Below are positions 8,471 to 18,298 of a stretch of 64,000 bases of DNA, piece by piece. How positions within the stretch are numbered: position 1 is the first letter of the stretch; each line of letters opens with the position of its first letter. The notes beneath the pieces are model-generated. The model searched no databases. It was not told the DNA's origin and worked only from the letters and a program-made list of their open reading frames with translations. Both the position numbers and the translations under genes were made by a program. The stretch is taken from assembly GCF_014697075.1 (NCBI RefSeq), contig NZ_JACJRE010000026.1, positions 43,414 through 107,413 on the forward strand, in the 5' to 3' direction. This DNA is from Tolypothrix sp. FACHB-123 (lineage in GTDB: Bacteria > Cyanobacteriota > Cyanobacteriia > Cyanobacteriales > Nostocaceae).

Positions 8471-10621
8471 ATGTTATCTACAAATAAGACTTATAGAGCG
8501 CCTCCTAATTCTGGAGAGGTAATTTTAGGGCGAACTTTGCTTTCTTTATTAGATGAAGCGTGCGATCGCTTTCCTAACCCCAGCGCTTTCAACCAGTTTA
8601 CAGACAAAGGCTGGGAACCTTTATCTAACCACGAATTGCACACGGCTGCGGCGGAATTGGCTTTAGGCTTGCTGGATTTGGAGCTAGAAAAAGGCGATTG
8701 TATTGCTTTACTCATGCACAGCGATGTCAAATTTTGCATTGCTGATATGGGTTCCTTACTCGCAGGTTTGGTAAATGTGCCAATTGATTTAACTCAAACA
8801 ATTGAACACATTATTTTTATCTTGCAGCACACAGAAGCAAAGGCGCTGATTATTTCTAATTTAGAATTATTGTCTCAAATTCTGCCTTATTTAGAAAATA
8901 CAACTCATCTCCAGACAATCATAGTTGCTGATGTGCCTGATGATTGGCATCAACAACATAAAATAGGAATGAAAGTCTTTTCATTAGATGAAATTCGCTC
9001 TCAAGGTAGAGATAAAAACTCTGAAGTTAGGGTAGAAGCACTCAAAGCCAAAATCATAGCTGATGACTTAGCAACTATTATTTACATTCCGGGAATTACA
9101 GGAGAACCTCAAGGGGTAATGCTTACCCATGAAAATCTCTCTGCAAATGCACTCGCAATGTTTACAGGAATTCCTGATTTAAAATTTGGTTCTCAGGAGG
9201 TAATTCTTTCTTTTTTACCATTAACGCATGTTTTAGCCCGTGTTTTTGTTTACGGTCATATTAACTATGGGCATAGTATTTATTTTAGTAATGCCAATAA
9301 GGTATTAAAACACCTGAAAGAAGTTAAGCCAACAATCTTTGCTACCGTTCCTTTGCTGTTAGAAAAGGTTTATGCAAAGTTGATAGACGTAGGAGATAAA
9401 CACCCAAAACCGAGTAAAAAAGTAAAAGAAAATTTACCACATCAGCGCGTTACCATCTTACCCTTTAGATTTCCGACTGCAAGTGAGGCGAAAACAGCAC
9501 TTTCTAACCTGCGAGAAGCTACTTTAAAATTGTCTACCACGGGGAGAAACTTAAAAACGCATTTACTGTCTTCTCGTAATGCGATTTCCACCAGACAACT
9601 TTATCTTCCCATATCCCAATCGATGATGAAATGGGCAGTAAAATTAGCTCATAAATATGAATTGGGGAAAAAATTACAACATCACGATGCGTTGATGTTG
9701 AAAGTAGCAGATAGTTTTGTATTTTCTCAATGGCGGGCTGTTTTTGGTCGGAATATTAAATATCTACTTAGTGGAGGTGCAGCTTTAAAACCAGAGATTG
9801 TAAATTTATTTGCGGTTGCGGGAATGAAAATTTTACAGGGATATGGTTTAACAGAAACTAGTTCAGCCGTAAGTTGTAATCGCAGTCAATTTAATCGTGC
9901 TGGAACTGTAGGCGTACCCATTGCGGGTGTAGAAGTTGCGATTGCTGAAGACGGGGAAATTCTTACGAAAAGTCCCTACAATACTCAAGGTTATTACAAC
10001 AATTCAACAGCAACTCAGCAATTAATTGATGTTCAAGGTTGGTTACATACAGGCGATTTAGGAGAATTTACCCCTGACGGTTTTCTGAAGATTTCTGGTT
10101 TAAAGAAAAGTCGGTTTAAACTTTCTACAGGTAAGTATGTCACACCCCAACCGATAGAAAGCAAGCTGGAAAAATCTCCTTTAATAGCGCACGCTGTGAC
10201 TGTAGGCGCTGATTGTAAGTTTTGTTCGATGCTGATTTTTCCAGATTTAGAAAATTTACATCAACAGGCTATAGCTATTGGAATTGATGTATCAGATGAA
10301 GAGTTGCTGCAACATCCTTGTATTATCGCTTTATATCAAGCGTTGGTTGATGAAGCTAATTGTCATTTACCCCATTGGTCGAATGTAAAACGATTCCATC
10401 TGATTAATTTTAACCTGAATGTTGAGAATGGTATGTTGACATCAACTCAGGAGGTAAATAGGGTCAAAATTTTAGAGGTGTTTGCTCAAGAAATTAATGC
10501 GATGTATGAAGAAAAGAGGGCAGTGAAGGCAGGAAATGTCACAATAGAACAAATAAATGAGTTATGTCCGGCTAATCAGACTTTTTCTTGTCCTACGTTT
10601 GCGCAGTCTCTTAATTCGTAA
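8471..10621 (+). CDS. AMP-binding long-chain acyl-CoA synthetase-like protein
   Basis: 716 residues of the ANL adenylating superfamily. The phosphate-binding loop is IPGITGEPQG (about 206-215) instead of the usual TSGTTGxPKG; the Lys is Gln and the Ser/Thr residues are reduced. Later motifs are intact: GYGLTETSSAV, GWLHTGDLGEF, and a C-terminal KYVTPQPIESKL. About 100 extra residues (roughly 310-420) separate the two halves, as in long-chain FAA1-type enzymes. Expected reaction: fatty acid + ATP + CoA to acyl-CoA, the entry step to beta-oxidation. The altered loop leaves activity open to question. The location just before fadN, fadA and fadE genes supports the role. Confidence 0.88.
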   Translation: MLSTNKTYRAPPNSGEVILGRTLLSLLDEACDRFPNPSAFNQFTDKGWEPLSNHELHTAAAELALGLLDLELEKGDCIALLMHSDVKFCIADMGSLLAGLVNVPIDLTQTIEHIIFILQHTEAKALIISNLELLSQILPYLENTTHLQTIIVADVPDDWHQQHKIGMKVFSLDEIRSQGRDKNSEVRVEALKAKIIADDLATIIYIPGITGEPQGVMLTHENLSANALAMFTGIPDLKFGSQEVILSFLPLTHVLARVFVYGHINYGHSIYFSNANKVLKHLKEVKPTIFATVPLLLEKVYAKLIDVGDKHPKPSKKVKENLPHQRVTILPFRFPTASEAKTALSNLREATLKLSTTGRNLKTHLLSSRNAISTRQLYLPISQSMMKWAVKLAHKYELGKKLQHHDALMLKVADSFVFSQWRAVFGRNIKYLLSGGAALKPEIVNLFAVAGMKILQGYGLTETSSAVSCNRSQFNRAGTVGVPIAGVEVAIAEDGEILTKSPYNTQGYYNNSTATQQLIDVQGWLHTGDLGEFTPDGFLKISGLKKSRFKLSTGKYVTPQPIESKLEKSPLIAHAVTVGADCKFCSMLIFPDLENLHQQAIAIGIDVSDEELLQHPCIIALYQALVDEANCHLPHWSNVKRFHLINFNLNVENGMLTSTQEVNRVKILEVFAQEINAMYEEKRAVKAGNVTIEQINELCPANQTFSCPTFAQSLNS

Positions 10622-10794
10622 TGCTTAGGTGGTGAAGATTATTAAGAAATGAACCGCCAAGTGCGCCAAGTACGCCAAGAGAGGAAATTTATTAGGAGTT
10701 TTTGCATTAGTAACGTAATTTTTTGATAAATAAGTCTTTATTCAATCCAAAATCCAAAATCTAAAATCTAAAATCGAAGAAGGAAGGGTGATGT
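10622..10794. repeat. Spacer with CGCCAAG and AAAATCT repeats
   Basis: Contains a GAACCGCCAAGTGCGCCAAG block near 10650 and a run of AATCCAAAATCTAAAAT heptamers near 10743-10775. Just before the next gene is GAAGGAAGGG, a strong ribosome-binding site for the ATG at 10795. Confidence 0.6.
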
Positions 10795-13164
10795 ATGTTT
10801 AAGCCGTTCCGAACAGCCGCAGTATTAGGTGCGGGGGTGATGGGAACTCAAATCGCCGCCCATTTAGCGAATGCTGGTTTAACAGTTCAATTATTAGATA
10901 TTGCGGCTAAAGGCGACAATAAAAATGAGATTGTAGAAACGGCTTTTAAAAAAGCACTCAAGCAATCTCCGCCAATTTTATTTACAGAAAAAACAGCGCG
11001 ACGCATTATTTTGGGCAATTTTGACGAACATTTTCACCGCATTGCTAATGTTGATTGGGTAATTGAAGTTGTCGTGGAAAATCTCGCTATTAAACAAGAT
11101 TTGATGGCGCGAATTGAAAGTACTATTCGGGATGAGGTTGTAGTATCTACTAATACTAGTGGTTTACCCATCAATCAAATTGCTCAAGGGCGTTCTGAGT
11201 CTTTTCGTCAGCGGTTTTTAGGTACTCACTTTTTTAACCCTCCTCGCTATCTTAAATTATTAGAGTTAATTCCTACACCTGATACTGATACGCAAATCCT
11301 CGCAAGAATGCAATGGTTCGGGAGGATACATCTAGGTAAAGGTGTGGTAGTAGCTAAAGATACACCCAACTTTATTGCTAACCGCATCGGGATGTATGCA
11401 ACGATGTTGGGGATTAAGGGTGTGACTGAGCAAGGTTATACAATTGAAGAAATTGATACTTTAACAGGAGTCATCGCCGGACGAGCAAAATCAGCGACAT
11501 TCCGCACGGCTGATTTGGTAGGTTTGGATACATTGATGTATGTGGCTAGGAACCTTTACCCAGCTATTCCCAACGATGAAAGCCGGGAGGTTTTGCGAGT
11601 ACCAGCGTTAATGAAAAAACTTGTAGAAACTGGGACGTTAGGTGCAAAAACAGGTCAAGGATTTTACAAAAAGCAAGGTAAGGAAATTCTCTCGATTAAT
11701 CCGACGACTTTAGCTTATGAAGCAGCGAAACCGTTAGATTTAGGGGATATTGAGGGAATTGGGAAGATTGGTAATTTAGGCGATCGCCTGCGCAAACTCT
11801 ACCACGATCCTGGTCGTGCTGGTAAATTCTTCCGCCAATCCACCTTGGAAATATTAGGTTACAGCGCCCGTCGCATTCCCGAAATTGCTGATAAACCCGC
11901 AGATATTGACAGGGCGATTCGTTGGGGTTTTGGTTGGGAACTCGGCCCCTTTGAAATTTGGGATGTCCTCGGCTTTGAGACTGTATTAGCAGACATGAAA
12001 GCGGCTGATATATCTGTGCCAGATTGGGTTGAAAAGATGCATGATAATAGAGTGCATAGTTTCTATCGTCAAGACAGACTATCTTGGGCTGAACAAAAGG
12101 TAGTTGAAGCCTGTGCTGTTTGTATTAGCGAACAACCAAAAGCGCCAACAGACGAAATTCTGATACCAGCTATCAAAGAAGATACCAAAAATATCTTGTG
12201 GGAAAATTCAGAAGCTTCTTTGTTAGACTTGGGTGATGGAGTCGTTTTATATGAATTTCATTCCAAAGGACATACCCTAACTTTAAAAGTCGTAGAAGGA
12301 TTAGCTCAAGTCTTAGATATTATCGAGAACAGCGATTACCGGGGTTTAGTCATTGGAAATGAAAGTGCAAACTTCTCTGGTGGCGCGAATTTGGCAGAAA
12401 TGGCCATGTTGGCGCAGACAGATAACGGTAAAGGGATTGCTGATTTAATCGTTAAATTCCAAGCATTACTGCAACGCATTAAATATTTCCCCAAACCAAT
12501 TGTTGCAGCGATTGTGGGGCGGGTGTTAGGTGGAGGTTGTGAATTAGTTTTAGCTTGTCCTCATGTGGTAGCAGCAGCAGAGACTTACATCGGATTAGTA
12601 GAACTCAGTGTAGGTTTAATTCCTGGCGCTGGTGGGATTATGCGCATGGTTACCTGGGCTAATGACAAAGCCGCTAGTGAATCACCACAAGATATTCAAC
12701 CCTTCTTAAGGAAAGTATTTGAAACGATTGGGATGGCGAAGGTTTCCAGTAGCGCCTATGAAGGACAAGAATTAGGTTTCCTTTCACCCACAACCAAGAT
12801 TGTGATGAATTCCGACAGACTTTTATCTGTGGCGAAAGAGGAAGTGCTGTGTTTGGATCGGATAGGTTATACACCACCAACAGAACGTAACGCCATCATG
12901 GTGTTAGGGCGTCAGGCGCGGGCGATGTTGGAACATGCGGCCTATGTGATGCAGCAGGGCGGTTATATTTCTGAATATGACCATTATTTAGCAACTCGTT
13001 TGGCGTATGTCATGACTGGAGGGGAATTAACTGCGCCTGCGTTGGTTGATGAGGACTATTTATCGAAATTGGAAAGAGAGTCCTTTTTACCATTGTTGCA
13101 GCAAGCAAAAACCCAAGAAAGATTTGCTCATACGTTAAAGACAAAGAAGCCTTTGCGGAATTAA
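10795..13164 (+). CDS. fadN: 3-hydroxyacyl-CoA dehydrogenase/enoyl-CoA hydratase, FadN type
   Basis: 789 residues, the usual length of Bacillus-type FadN (dehydrogenase first, hydratase second, the reverse of FadB). The N-terminal Rossmann fold has GAGVMG (12-17). The dehydrogenase motif LGTHFFNPP carries catalytic His145, with Glu157 in LELIP. The hydratase part (about 500-680) has NFSGGANLAEM and GGGCELVLACP, both oxyanion-hole segments, and a Glu in GLVELSVGLIPGAGG. It carries out hydration of enoyl-CoA and oxidation of 3-hydroxyacyl-CoA with NAD+. A GGAAGG site precedes the ATG. It sits between the synthetase and thiolase genes. Identification firm; in vivo role inferred. Confidence 0.93.
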   Translation: MFKPFRTAAVLGAGVMGTQIAAHLANAGLTVQLLDIAAKGDNKNEIVETAFKKALKQSPPILFTEKTARRIILGNFDEHFHRIANVDWVIEVVVENLAIKQDLMARIESTIRDEVVVSTNTSGLPINQIAQGRSESFRQRFLGTHFFNPPRYLKLLELIPTPDTDTQILARMQWFGRIHLGKGVVVAKDTPNFIANRIGMYATMLGIKGVTEQGYTIEEIDTLTGVIAGRAKSATFRTADLVGLDTLMYVARNLYPAIPNDESREVLRVPALMKKLVETGTLGAKTGQGFYKKQGKEILSINPTTLAYEAAKPLDLGDIEGIGKIGNLGDRLRKLYHDPGRAGKFFRQSTLEILGYSARRIPEIADKPADIDRAIRWGFGWELGPFEIWDVLGFETVLADMKAADISVPDWVEKMHDNRVHSFYRQDRLSWAEQKVVEACAVCISEQPKAPTDEILIPAIKEDTKNILWENSEASLLDLGDGVVLYEFHSKGHTLTLKVVEGLAQVLDIIENSDYRGLVIGNESANFSGGANLAEMAMLAQTDNGKGIADLIVKFQALLQRIKYFPKPIVAAIVGRVLGGGCELVLACPHVVAAAETYIGLVELSVGLIPGAGGIMRMVTWANDKAASESPQDIQPFLRKVFETIGMAKVSSSAYEGQELGFLSPTTKIVMNSDRLLSVAKEEVLCLDRIGYTPPTERNAIMVLGRQARAMLEHAAYVMQQGGYISEYDHYLATRLAYVMTGGELTAPALVDEDYLSKLERESFLPLLQQAKTQERFAHTLKTKKPLRN

Positions 13165-13218
13165 GGGTAGAGAGAGTAATAGCAGTTCTATGTGAGTTGT
13201 GAGAATTACTTTTTTTAT

Positions 13219-13330
13219 GAACCGCCAAGTACGCCAAGTACGCCAAGAGAAGAAAGAGAGAATTTTCTGAATCATTTAGGACTTATGCACATTGTACAAA
13301 TTCTTGGCGCTCTTGGCGGCTTGGCGGTTC
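13219..13330. repeat. Inverted CGCCAAG repeat element between fadN and fadA
   Basis: GAACCGCCAAG at 13219-13229 pairs perfectly with CTTGGCGGTTC at 13320-13330. Each arm is extended by further CGCCAAG units (tandem on the left, CTTGGCG units on the right). Related half-elements lie near 10650 and 34800. Non-coding; could form a large hairpin in the transcript between the two genes. Confidence 0.65.
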
Positions 13331-13366
13331 GATAAATAAACATTTAAAAATAGGTGGGAGTTATTT

Positions 13367-14548
13367 ATGAAAGAAGCCTATATAGTAAGTAGCGTGCGCA
13401 CGCCTGTAGGAAAAGCGCCACGAGGTACATTACATAATATGCGCCCGGATGATATGGGTGCAGTGGTTGTTAAAGCAGCAATTGAACGAGTTAAAGATTT
13501 AGAACCTGTATATATTGATGATGTAATAATGGGTTGTGCTTTCCCGGAAGCAGAACAGGGGTTTAATATTGGACGGTTAATCGCCCAACGTGCAGGGTTA
13601 CCTGATTCTGTCGCCGGGATGACTGTGAATCGCTTCTGTGCTTCGGGATTGCAAAGTATTGCGATCGCATCTCAAGCAATTATGGCAGGACATGCAGAGG
13701 TCATTGTTGCTGGTGGTGCGGAATCGATGAGTTTGATTCCAATGGGAGGACATTATTTAGCGCCTAATCCAGACATGATGGTGGATATACCCAAGGTTTA
13801 CTGCACGATGGGGATTACAGCCGAAAATGTCATGCAGCATTACGAAATCTCTCGTCAAGAACAGGATGCTTTTGCGCTGCGTTCACACCAAAAGGCTGTG
13901 GTTGCTATTAGACAAGGGCGGTTTGCAGAGGAAACTGTACCGCTGACAGTTCAGGAAGTACTCTATGTTGATGGTACTCCCAGAGCGATAGAAAAGGTAT
14001 TGACGGTAGATGAAGGGCCCCGTCCAGATACCAGTCTGGAAGCCTTGATGAAATTGCAGCCTGTATTTCGCATGGGTGGTGCGGTGACGGCGGGTAATTC
14101 ATCGCAAATGTCCGATGGTGCAGCTGCTACAGTGGTGATGAGCGATCGCATGGTGCATATGCTCGATGTCCGTCCAATGGGTAAAATGTTAGGTTATGCA
14201 GTTGCAGGTGTCGCCCCGGAAATTATGGGTATTGGCCCTGTGGAAGCTGTTCCCAAAGTTTTAAAACAAGTTGGTCTTACTTTAGACGATATCGGCTTAG
14301 TCGAACTCAACGAAGCCTTTGCGGCTCAAAGTTTAGCTGTAATTCGCAAACTCGGACTTAATGAAGAGATTGTTAATGTTAACGGTGGTGCGATCGCTTT
14401 GGGACATCCCCTCGGTTGTACTGGTGCAAAACTTACAGCTACCTTATTTCACGAAATGAAACGGCGTAGCGTCCGTTATGGTTTGGTGACGATGTGTGTA
14501 GGCGGGGGAATGGGTGCTGCGGCGGTGTTTGAGAATTTGATGATTTAA
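13367..14548 (+). CDS. fadA: Acetyl-CoA acyltransferase (3-ketoacyl-CoA thiolase)
   Basis: 393 residues, normal thiolase length. The acyl-accepting Cys91 lies in [10 protein letters not shown], the active-site His is in [10 protein letters not shown], and the second Cys is in CVGGGMG near the C terminus. ELNEAFAAQ is also present. It cleaves 3-ketoacyl-CoA with CoA to acetyl-CoA and a shortened acyl-CoA. It could run in reverse as a biosynthetic thiolase, but position directly after fadN and before fadE favours degradation. A good ribosome-binding site (GGTGGGAG) precedes the ATG. Confidence 0.93.
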   Translation: MKEAYIVSSVRTPVGKAPRGTLHNMRPDDMGAVVVKAAIERVKDLEPVYIDDVIMGCAFPEAEQGFNIGRLIAQRAGLPDSVAGMTVNRFCASGLQSIAIASQAIMAGHAEVIVAGGAESMSLIPMGGHYLAPNPDMMVDIPKVYCTMGITAENVMQHYEISRQEQDAFALRSHQKAVVAIRQGRFAEETVPLTVQEVLYVDGTPRAIEKVLTVDEGPRPDTSLEALMKLQPVFRMGGAVTAGNSSQMSDGAAATVVMSDRMVHMLDVRPMGKMLGYAVAGVAPEIMGIGPVEAVPKVLKQVGLTLDDIGLVELNEAFAAQSLAVIRKLGLNEEIVNVNGGAIALGHPLGCTGAKLTATLFHEMKRRSVRYGLVTMCVGGGMGAAAVFENLMI

Positions 14549-14675
14549 TTTTCTTTTTTTAACGCAGAGGGGCGCGAAGGTTAGCGCAAAGTTACGCGGA
14601 GGGTTTTTAAGGAAGATTTGCTCTTACTCTCTGCGCCTCTGTGCCTCTGGGTGAGATTTTACAACCTTTATTTAT
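14549..14675. repeat. Spacer with ACGCAGAGG-type repeat before fadE
   Basis: Contains AACGCAGAGGGGCGCGAAGG and, further on, an opposing CTCTGCGCCTCTGTGCCTCT block. This is the same family that appears inside the PutA gene at 32251-32284. No gene. Confidence 0.6.
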
Positions 14676-17132
14676 ATGGGTGAAAGCATAATGAACTTTA
14701 TTCATCCAATCATAATAGTTTCAACGCTAGTTTTTCTATTACTATTGCTTGGTTATATCGGTGTTCCTTTGTGGGTTTGGTCGCTTTATTTTGCAGCATT
14801 ACTAGTAACTGTTCGCGCCCCTATTTGGACTTGGGTGATTTTTGGTGCGATCGCTCTTATTTTCAATATCCCAATTATCCGCCAAAATATCATCACATCA
14901 CCGTTAATCAAAGCTATTAAAGCCTTTAACTTATTACCCAAAATCTCTGATACTGAACGCGCAGCTATTGAAGCGGGTAATGTTTGGGTAGATGGGGAAT
15001 TCTTCTCAGGTAAACCAAATTTTCAAAGAATTAATCAAGAACCATATCCTTTAGTTACACCAGAATTGCAAGCGTTTCTTGATGGCCCCGTTGAACAGGT
15101 TTGTCGCATGGTGAGTGATTGGGAAATTTACCGTCGCAAAGATTTACCGCCGGAAGTTTGGGATTATCTCAAACAAGAACGCTTTTTAGGGATGATGATT
15201 CCCCAAGAGTATGGCGGTTTGGGATTTTCTAATTTCGCCTACAGTAATGTGATGACTAAATTAGCATCGCGTTCTTTTACTCATGTTGCAACTGTGGGCG
15301 TAACTAACTCATTAGGCCCTGCAAAATTATTACTCCGCTACGGAACAGAAGAACAGAAAAATTATTACCTACCCCGTCTCGCTAGGGGTGAGGAAATTCC
15401 TTGTTTTGCGCTAACAGAACCGACAGCGGGGTCAGATGCAGCTAGTATTAAGTCAGAAGGAACGGTATTTAGAGGTGATGATGGGAAACTGTATCTCAGG
15501 TTGAATTGGAAGAAACGATATATTACCTTAGCTGCGATCGCAACTCTTTTAGGACTAGCTTTTAAATTACGCGACCCGGAAAATTACTTAGGCAAAGGTA
15601 AAGAAGTTGGCATTACCTGCGTTTTAATCCCCACGGACACACCAGGCGTAATTATGGGTAGAAGACATGACCCAATGGGTGTGCCTTTTTACAATTCTCC
15701 TACAGAAGGACATAACGTTATTATTCCTGTTGAGCAAATTATCGGCGGTGTGGAACAGGCTGGTAATGGCTGGAAAATGTTGATGCAAAGTCTAGCCGCA
15801 GGTAGGGGAATTAGCTTCCCGGCTAGTTGTACGGGTGTGGCGAAGTTAGTAGCGAGAGTTACCAGCGCCCATGCTGTGGTACGACAACAATTTGGTTTAT
15901 CGATAGGTCGGTTTGAAGGTGTGGAAGAACCTTTAGCGAGAATTGGCGGTTTGACCTACTTAATGGAAGCAGCGCGAACTTATACCTGTGGTGCGGTAGA
16001 TAAAGGCGAACAACCTGCGGTAATTTCTGCGATCGCCAAATACAGTTTGACGGAAATTTCCCGCAAAATCATCAACGATGGTATGGATATTATGGGCGGT
16101 GCGGGAATTTGCCGAGGCCCCAGAAATTTATTGGCAAATATTTATACAGCAACTCCAATTTCCATTACCGTCGAAGGTGCAAATATTCTCACCCGCACCT
16201 TGATGATTTTTGGACAAGGGGCGATTCGCTGTCATCCTTATGTTTATCAGGAAATTACAGCCCTAAGTCAATCAGATGTGACTGCTTTTGATCAAGCTTT
16301 CTGGCATCATTTAGGGTTGACGGTGCGTAATACTTTCCGCGCCAAACTTCTCTATCTTACCCGTGGGAATTTAGCAGCTTCACCAGTGTCAGGTGCGACA
16401 GCTAAATATTACCGCAAATTACAGTGGGCTGCTGCTACCTTTGCCTTACTGACTGATATTGCCATGTTTTCCTTCGGTGGAACCTTGAAGCGACGAGAGA
16501 AACTGACAGGAAGGTTTGCGGATATTCTCACTTGGATGTACTTAGCTACAGCAACCCTAAGACGTTTTGAAGCCGAAGGACGCAAAGCGGAAGATTTACC
16601 TTTTGTGCATTGGGCGATGCAATATGCTTTTGCGCAGATGCAGGAAGCGTTTGAGGGGATTTTCCAAAATTTATTTGTACCAGTATTAGGTAATTTCTTG
16701 ACTTGGTGGTGGCGACTTAATCCCATTGGTTCATTACCTGATGACAAACTTGGTGCTGAAGTTGCGCATAAATTACAAACTCCTGGACAAATACGCGATC
16801 GCCTCACCGCAGGTATTCATATTCCCCGCAGCAGCGATGAAGCATTAGGACGTTTGGAAAAAGCTTTTACCTTGTTATCCCAAGCTGAACCACTACTCAA
16901 AACTATCAAAAATGCTAGCCATGCAGGGAAATTACCACAGCTAAAACCCGATGAGTTAATTTCCGCAGCCTTGAAAGCTGGGGTAATTAGCGAGAAAGAT
17001 GTTGAACTCATCTGTGAAGCTGAATTTGCCCGTAATGATGCGATTCAAGTAGATTCGTTTAGCTTAGAGGAGTATATGCAAGGAAGTCAAAGCTTTGGAG
17101 ATAAAGTAATTAAACCACAGATCCTTTTCTAG
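14676..17132 (+). CDS. fadE: Acyl-CoA dehydrogenase, FadE type
   Basis: 818 residues, close to E. coli FadE (814). Two or three N-terminal hydrophobic segments (about 8-80) indicate membrane attachment. The KISDTERAAIEAG region and FLDGPVEQVCRMVSDW match the FadE linker. The flavoprotein core shows the acyl-CoA dehydrogenase signature CFALTEPTAGSDAAS and MDIMGGAGICRGP. The C-terminal third is the DUF1974-type extension. It catalyses the FAD-dependent first oxidation of acyl-CoA. The start may be the ATG at 14676 or the ATG at 14691, five codons later. Last gene of the fatty-acid block; the next gene converges. Confidence 0.93.
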   Translation: MGESIMNFIHPIIIVSTLVFLLLLLGYIGVPLWVWSLYFAALLVTVRAPIWTWVIFGAIALIFNIPIIRQNIITSPLIKAIKAFNLLPKISDTERAAIEAGNVWVDGEFFSGKPNFQRINQEPYPLVTPELQAFLDGPVEQVCRMVSDWEIYRRKDLPPEVWDYLKQERFLGMMIPQEYGGLGFSNFAYSNVMTKLASRSFTHVATVGVTNSLGPAKLLLRYGTEEQKNYYLPRLARGEEIPCFALTEPTAGSDAASIKSEGTVFRGDDGKLYLRLNWKKRYITLAAIATLLGLAFKLRDPENYLGKGKEVGITCVLIPTDTPGVIMGRRHDPMGVPFYNSPTEGHNVIIPVEQIIGGVEQAGNGWKMLMQSLAAGRGISFPASCTGVAKLVARVTSAHAVVRQQFGLSIGRFEGVEEPLARIGGLTYLMEAARTYTCGAVDKGEQPAVISAIAKYSLTEISRKIINDGMDIMGGAGICRGPRNLLANIYTATPISITVEGANILTRTLMIFGQGAIRCHPYVYQEITALSQSDVTAFDQAFWHHLGLTVRNTFRAKLLYLTRGNLAASPVSGATAKYYRKLQWAAATFALLTDIAMFSFGGTLKRREKLTGRFADILTWMYLATATLRRFEAEGRKAEDLPFVHWAMQYAFAQMQEAFEGIFQNLFVPVLGNFLTWWWRLNPIGSLPDDKLGAEVAHKLQTPGQIRDRLTAGIHIPRSSDEALGRLEKAFTLLSQAEPLLKTIKNASHAGKLPQLKPDELISAALKAGVISEKDVELICEAEFARNDAIQVDSFSLEEYMQGSQSFGDKVIKPQILF

Positions 17133-17134
17133 GA

Positions 17135-17186
17135 GCACGGCACCGACAATCTTCTGGTATGTACAATCATCTTACTGATGCCGTGC
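17135..17186 (+). terminator. Hairpin just after fadE
   Basis: GCACGGCA at 17135-17142 pairs with TGCCGTGC at 17179-17186, starting three bases after the fadE stop. No T-run follows, so it may be a repeat of the GGCACTGCC family instead of a true rho-independent terminator. Confidence 0.35.
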
Positions 17187-17259
17187 CCCTACCGCGTGGT
17201 CTATTTACCTAAAAATTGCTGTAATTGGGCGATCGCTTCTTTGTGAAAATGGAATGATA

Positions 17260-17655
17260 CTATGTAGTTGGCTCAGACTTAACAGCCGCCTGCTCTGCAC
17301 CAGTTTTTATCCGAGTGTTAGTGCCTTTGCGAATGCGATCGCTCTTACGCACACCACCAGCCTTGACATATTCGGCGCTGTCTTTGCCGTATTTGCCTGC
17401 AACTGACATCAGCATATTTTCACACAAAACGCTCAAGCTTTTTTCTAGCTGTTCAATATCAGTTCTAGAAGCATCAATTACAGACAGAGCATTGTTGTGG
17501 GTGTTGAGCTTGTTGCGTAATTGCTCAATTTGTTGTTGCATATTTTGCAGGTTGTTAGAATCGCCAAAGTTAAGATTCGGATCGATAGTTTGCATTCCAG
17601 AAACTCTCTGTTGAGCTTTTTCAAGAATGCGAGATGAACGTTTGGGTAGGGTCAT
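17260..17655 (-). CDS. Conserved cyanobacterial hypothetical protein, coiled coil
   Basis: 131 residues. The middle (about 35-75) is a coiled coil rich in Gln, Leu and Asn. A segment AGKYGKDSAEYVKAGG followed by VRKSDRIRK resembles a motif I associate with small cyanobacterial proteins of unknown function. The C-terminal tail is basic and low in complexity. The ribosome-binding site AGGAG lies 8 bases before the ATG. It converges with fadE. Function unknown; its reality is supported by the good start and the motif. Confidence 0.7.
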   Translation of the reverse strand: MTLPKRSSRILEKAQQRVSGMQTIDPNLNFGDSNNLQNMQQQIEQLRNKLNTHNNALSVIDASRTDIEQLEKSLSVLCENMLMSVAGKYGKDSAEYVKAGGVRKSDRIRKGTNTRIKTGAEQAAVKSEPTT

Positions 17656-17913
17656 AGATTATACTCCTGATGAAATTTTCTCGTACAGCACGGCGTAAAA
17701 AAATCAACTTTGTTTTGAATTTTGAACTTCGCTTCGCAGTACTACTGTTAGCTTGTCTTAAAACAGCAATATTCCGGCTCAGGGAAAATCACAAATATTT
17801 GGCTTTTTTTAACAATTATTTAGGAATAAATTCTGTAATTATGCGTAATCGATAGCGATCGCCCCTTGGAGTTCCCCAACTTGGTGCAGTCTCTTAGCGC
17901 AGAAAATCAACTC

Positions 17914-18202
17914 GTTGGTTATGAATGCGATCGCCTTCTCTATGAATGAGTACTCATTGATAGACAACCCGATCACGTTGGTCATGAATGCGATCGCCTT
18001 CTCTATGGATGGGAACTCATTGATAGACAACCCGATCACGTTGGTTATGAATGTGATCGCCTTCTCTATGGATGAGCGCTCATTGATAGACAACCCGATC
18101 ACATTGGTTATGAATGCGATCGCCTTCTCTATGGATGAGCGCTCATTGATAGACAACCCGATCACATTGGTTATGAATGCGATCGCCTTCTCTATGGATG
18201 AG
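17914..18202. repeat. 63-bp tandem repeat (minisatellite) with HIP1 site in most units
   Basis: About 4.6 copies with exact 63-bp spacing; units start at 17914, 17977, 18040, 18103 and 18166. Each unit holds ATGAATGCGATCGCCTTCTC and CATTGATAGACAACCCGATC. The third unit has GTGATCGC in place of GCGATCGC. Unit differences are few, so the array is recent. The length is a multiple of three, so long frames stay open on both strands (for example a repeated SIEKAIAF on the minus strand), but no start signal or non-repeat domain supports a gene. Confidence 0.85.
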
Positions 18203-18298
18203 GTAATTTTTGGAAAGAAGGCTGATTTGGTGTAGATGCTGCATCGGCTGGTGATAGAAATCGCAGTGAAGAGATGGAGTGCGAATCTTACAAGGTTA

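Noticed and set aside
17914-18202. Possible CRISPR array
   Set aside because: Whole 63-bp units are repeated with no unique spacers, and there are no cas genes.
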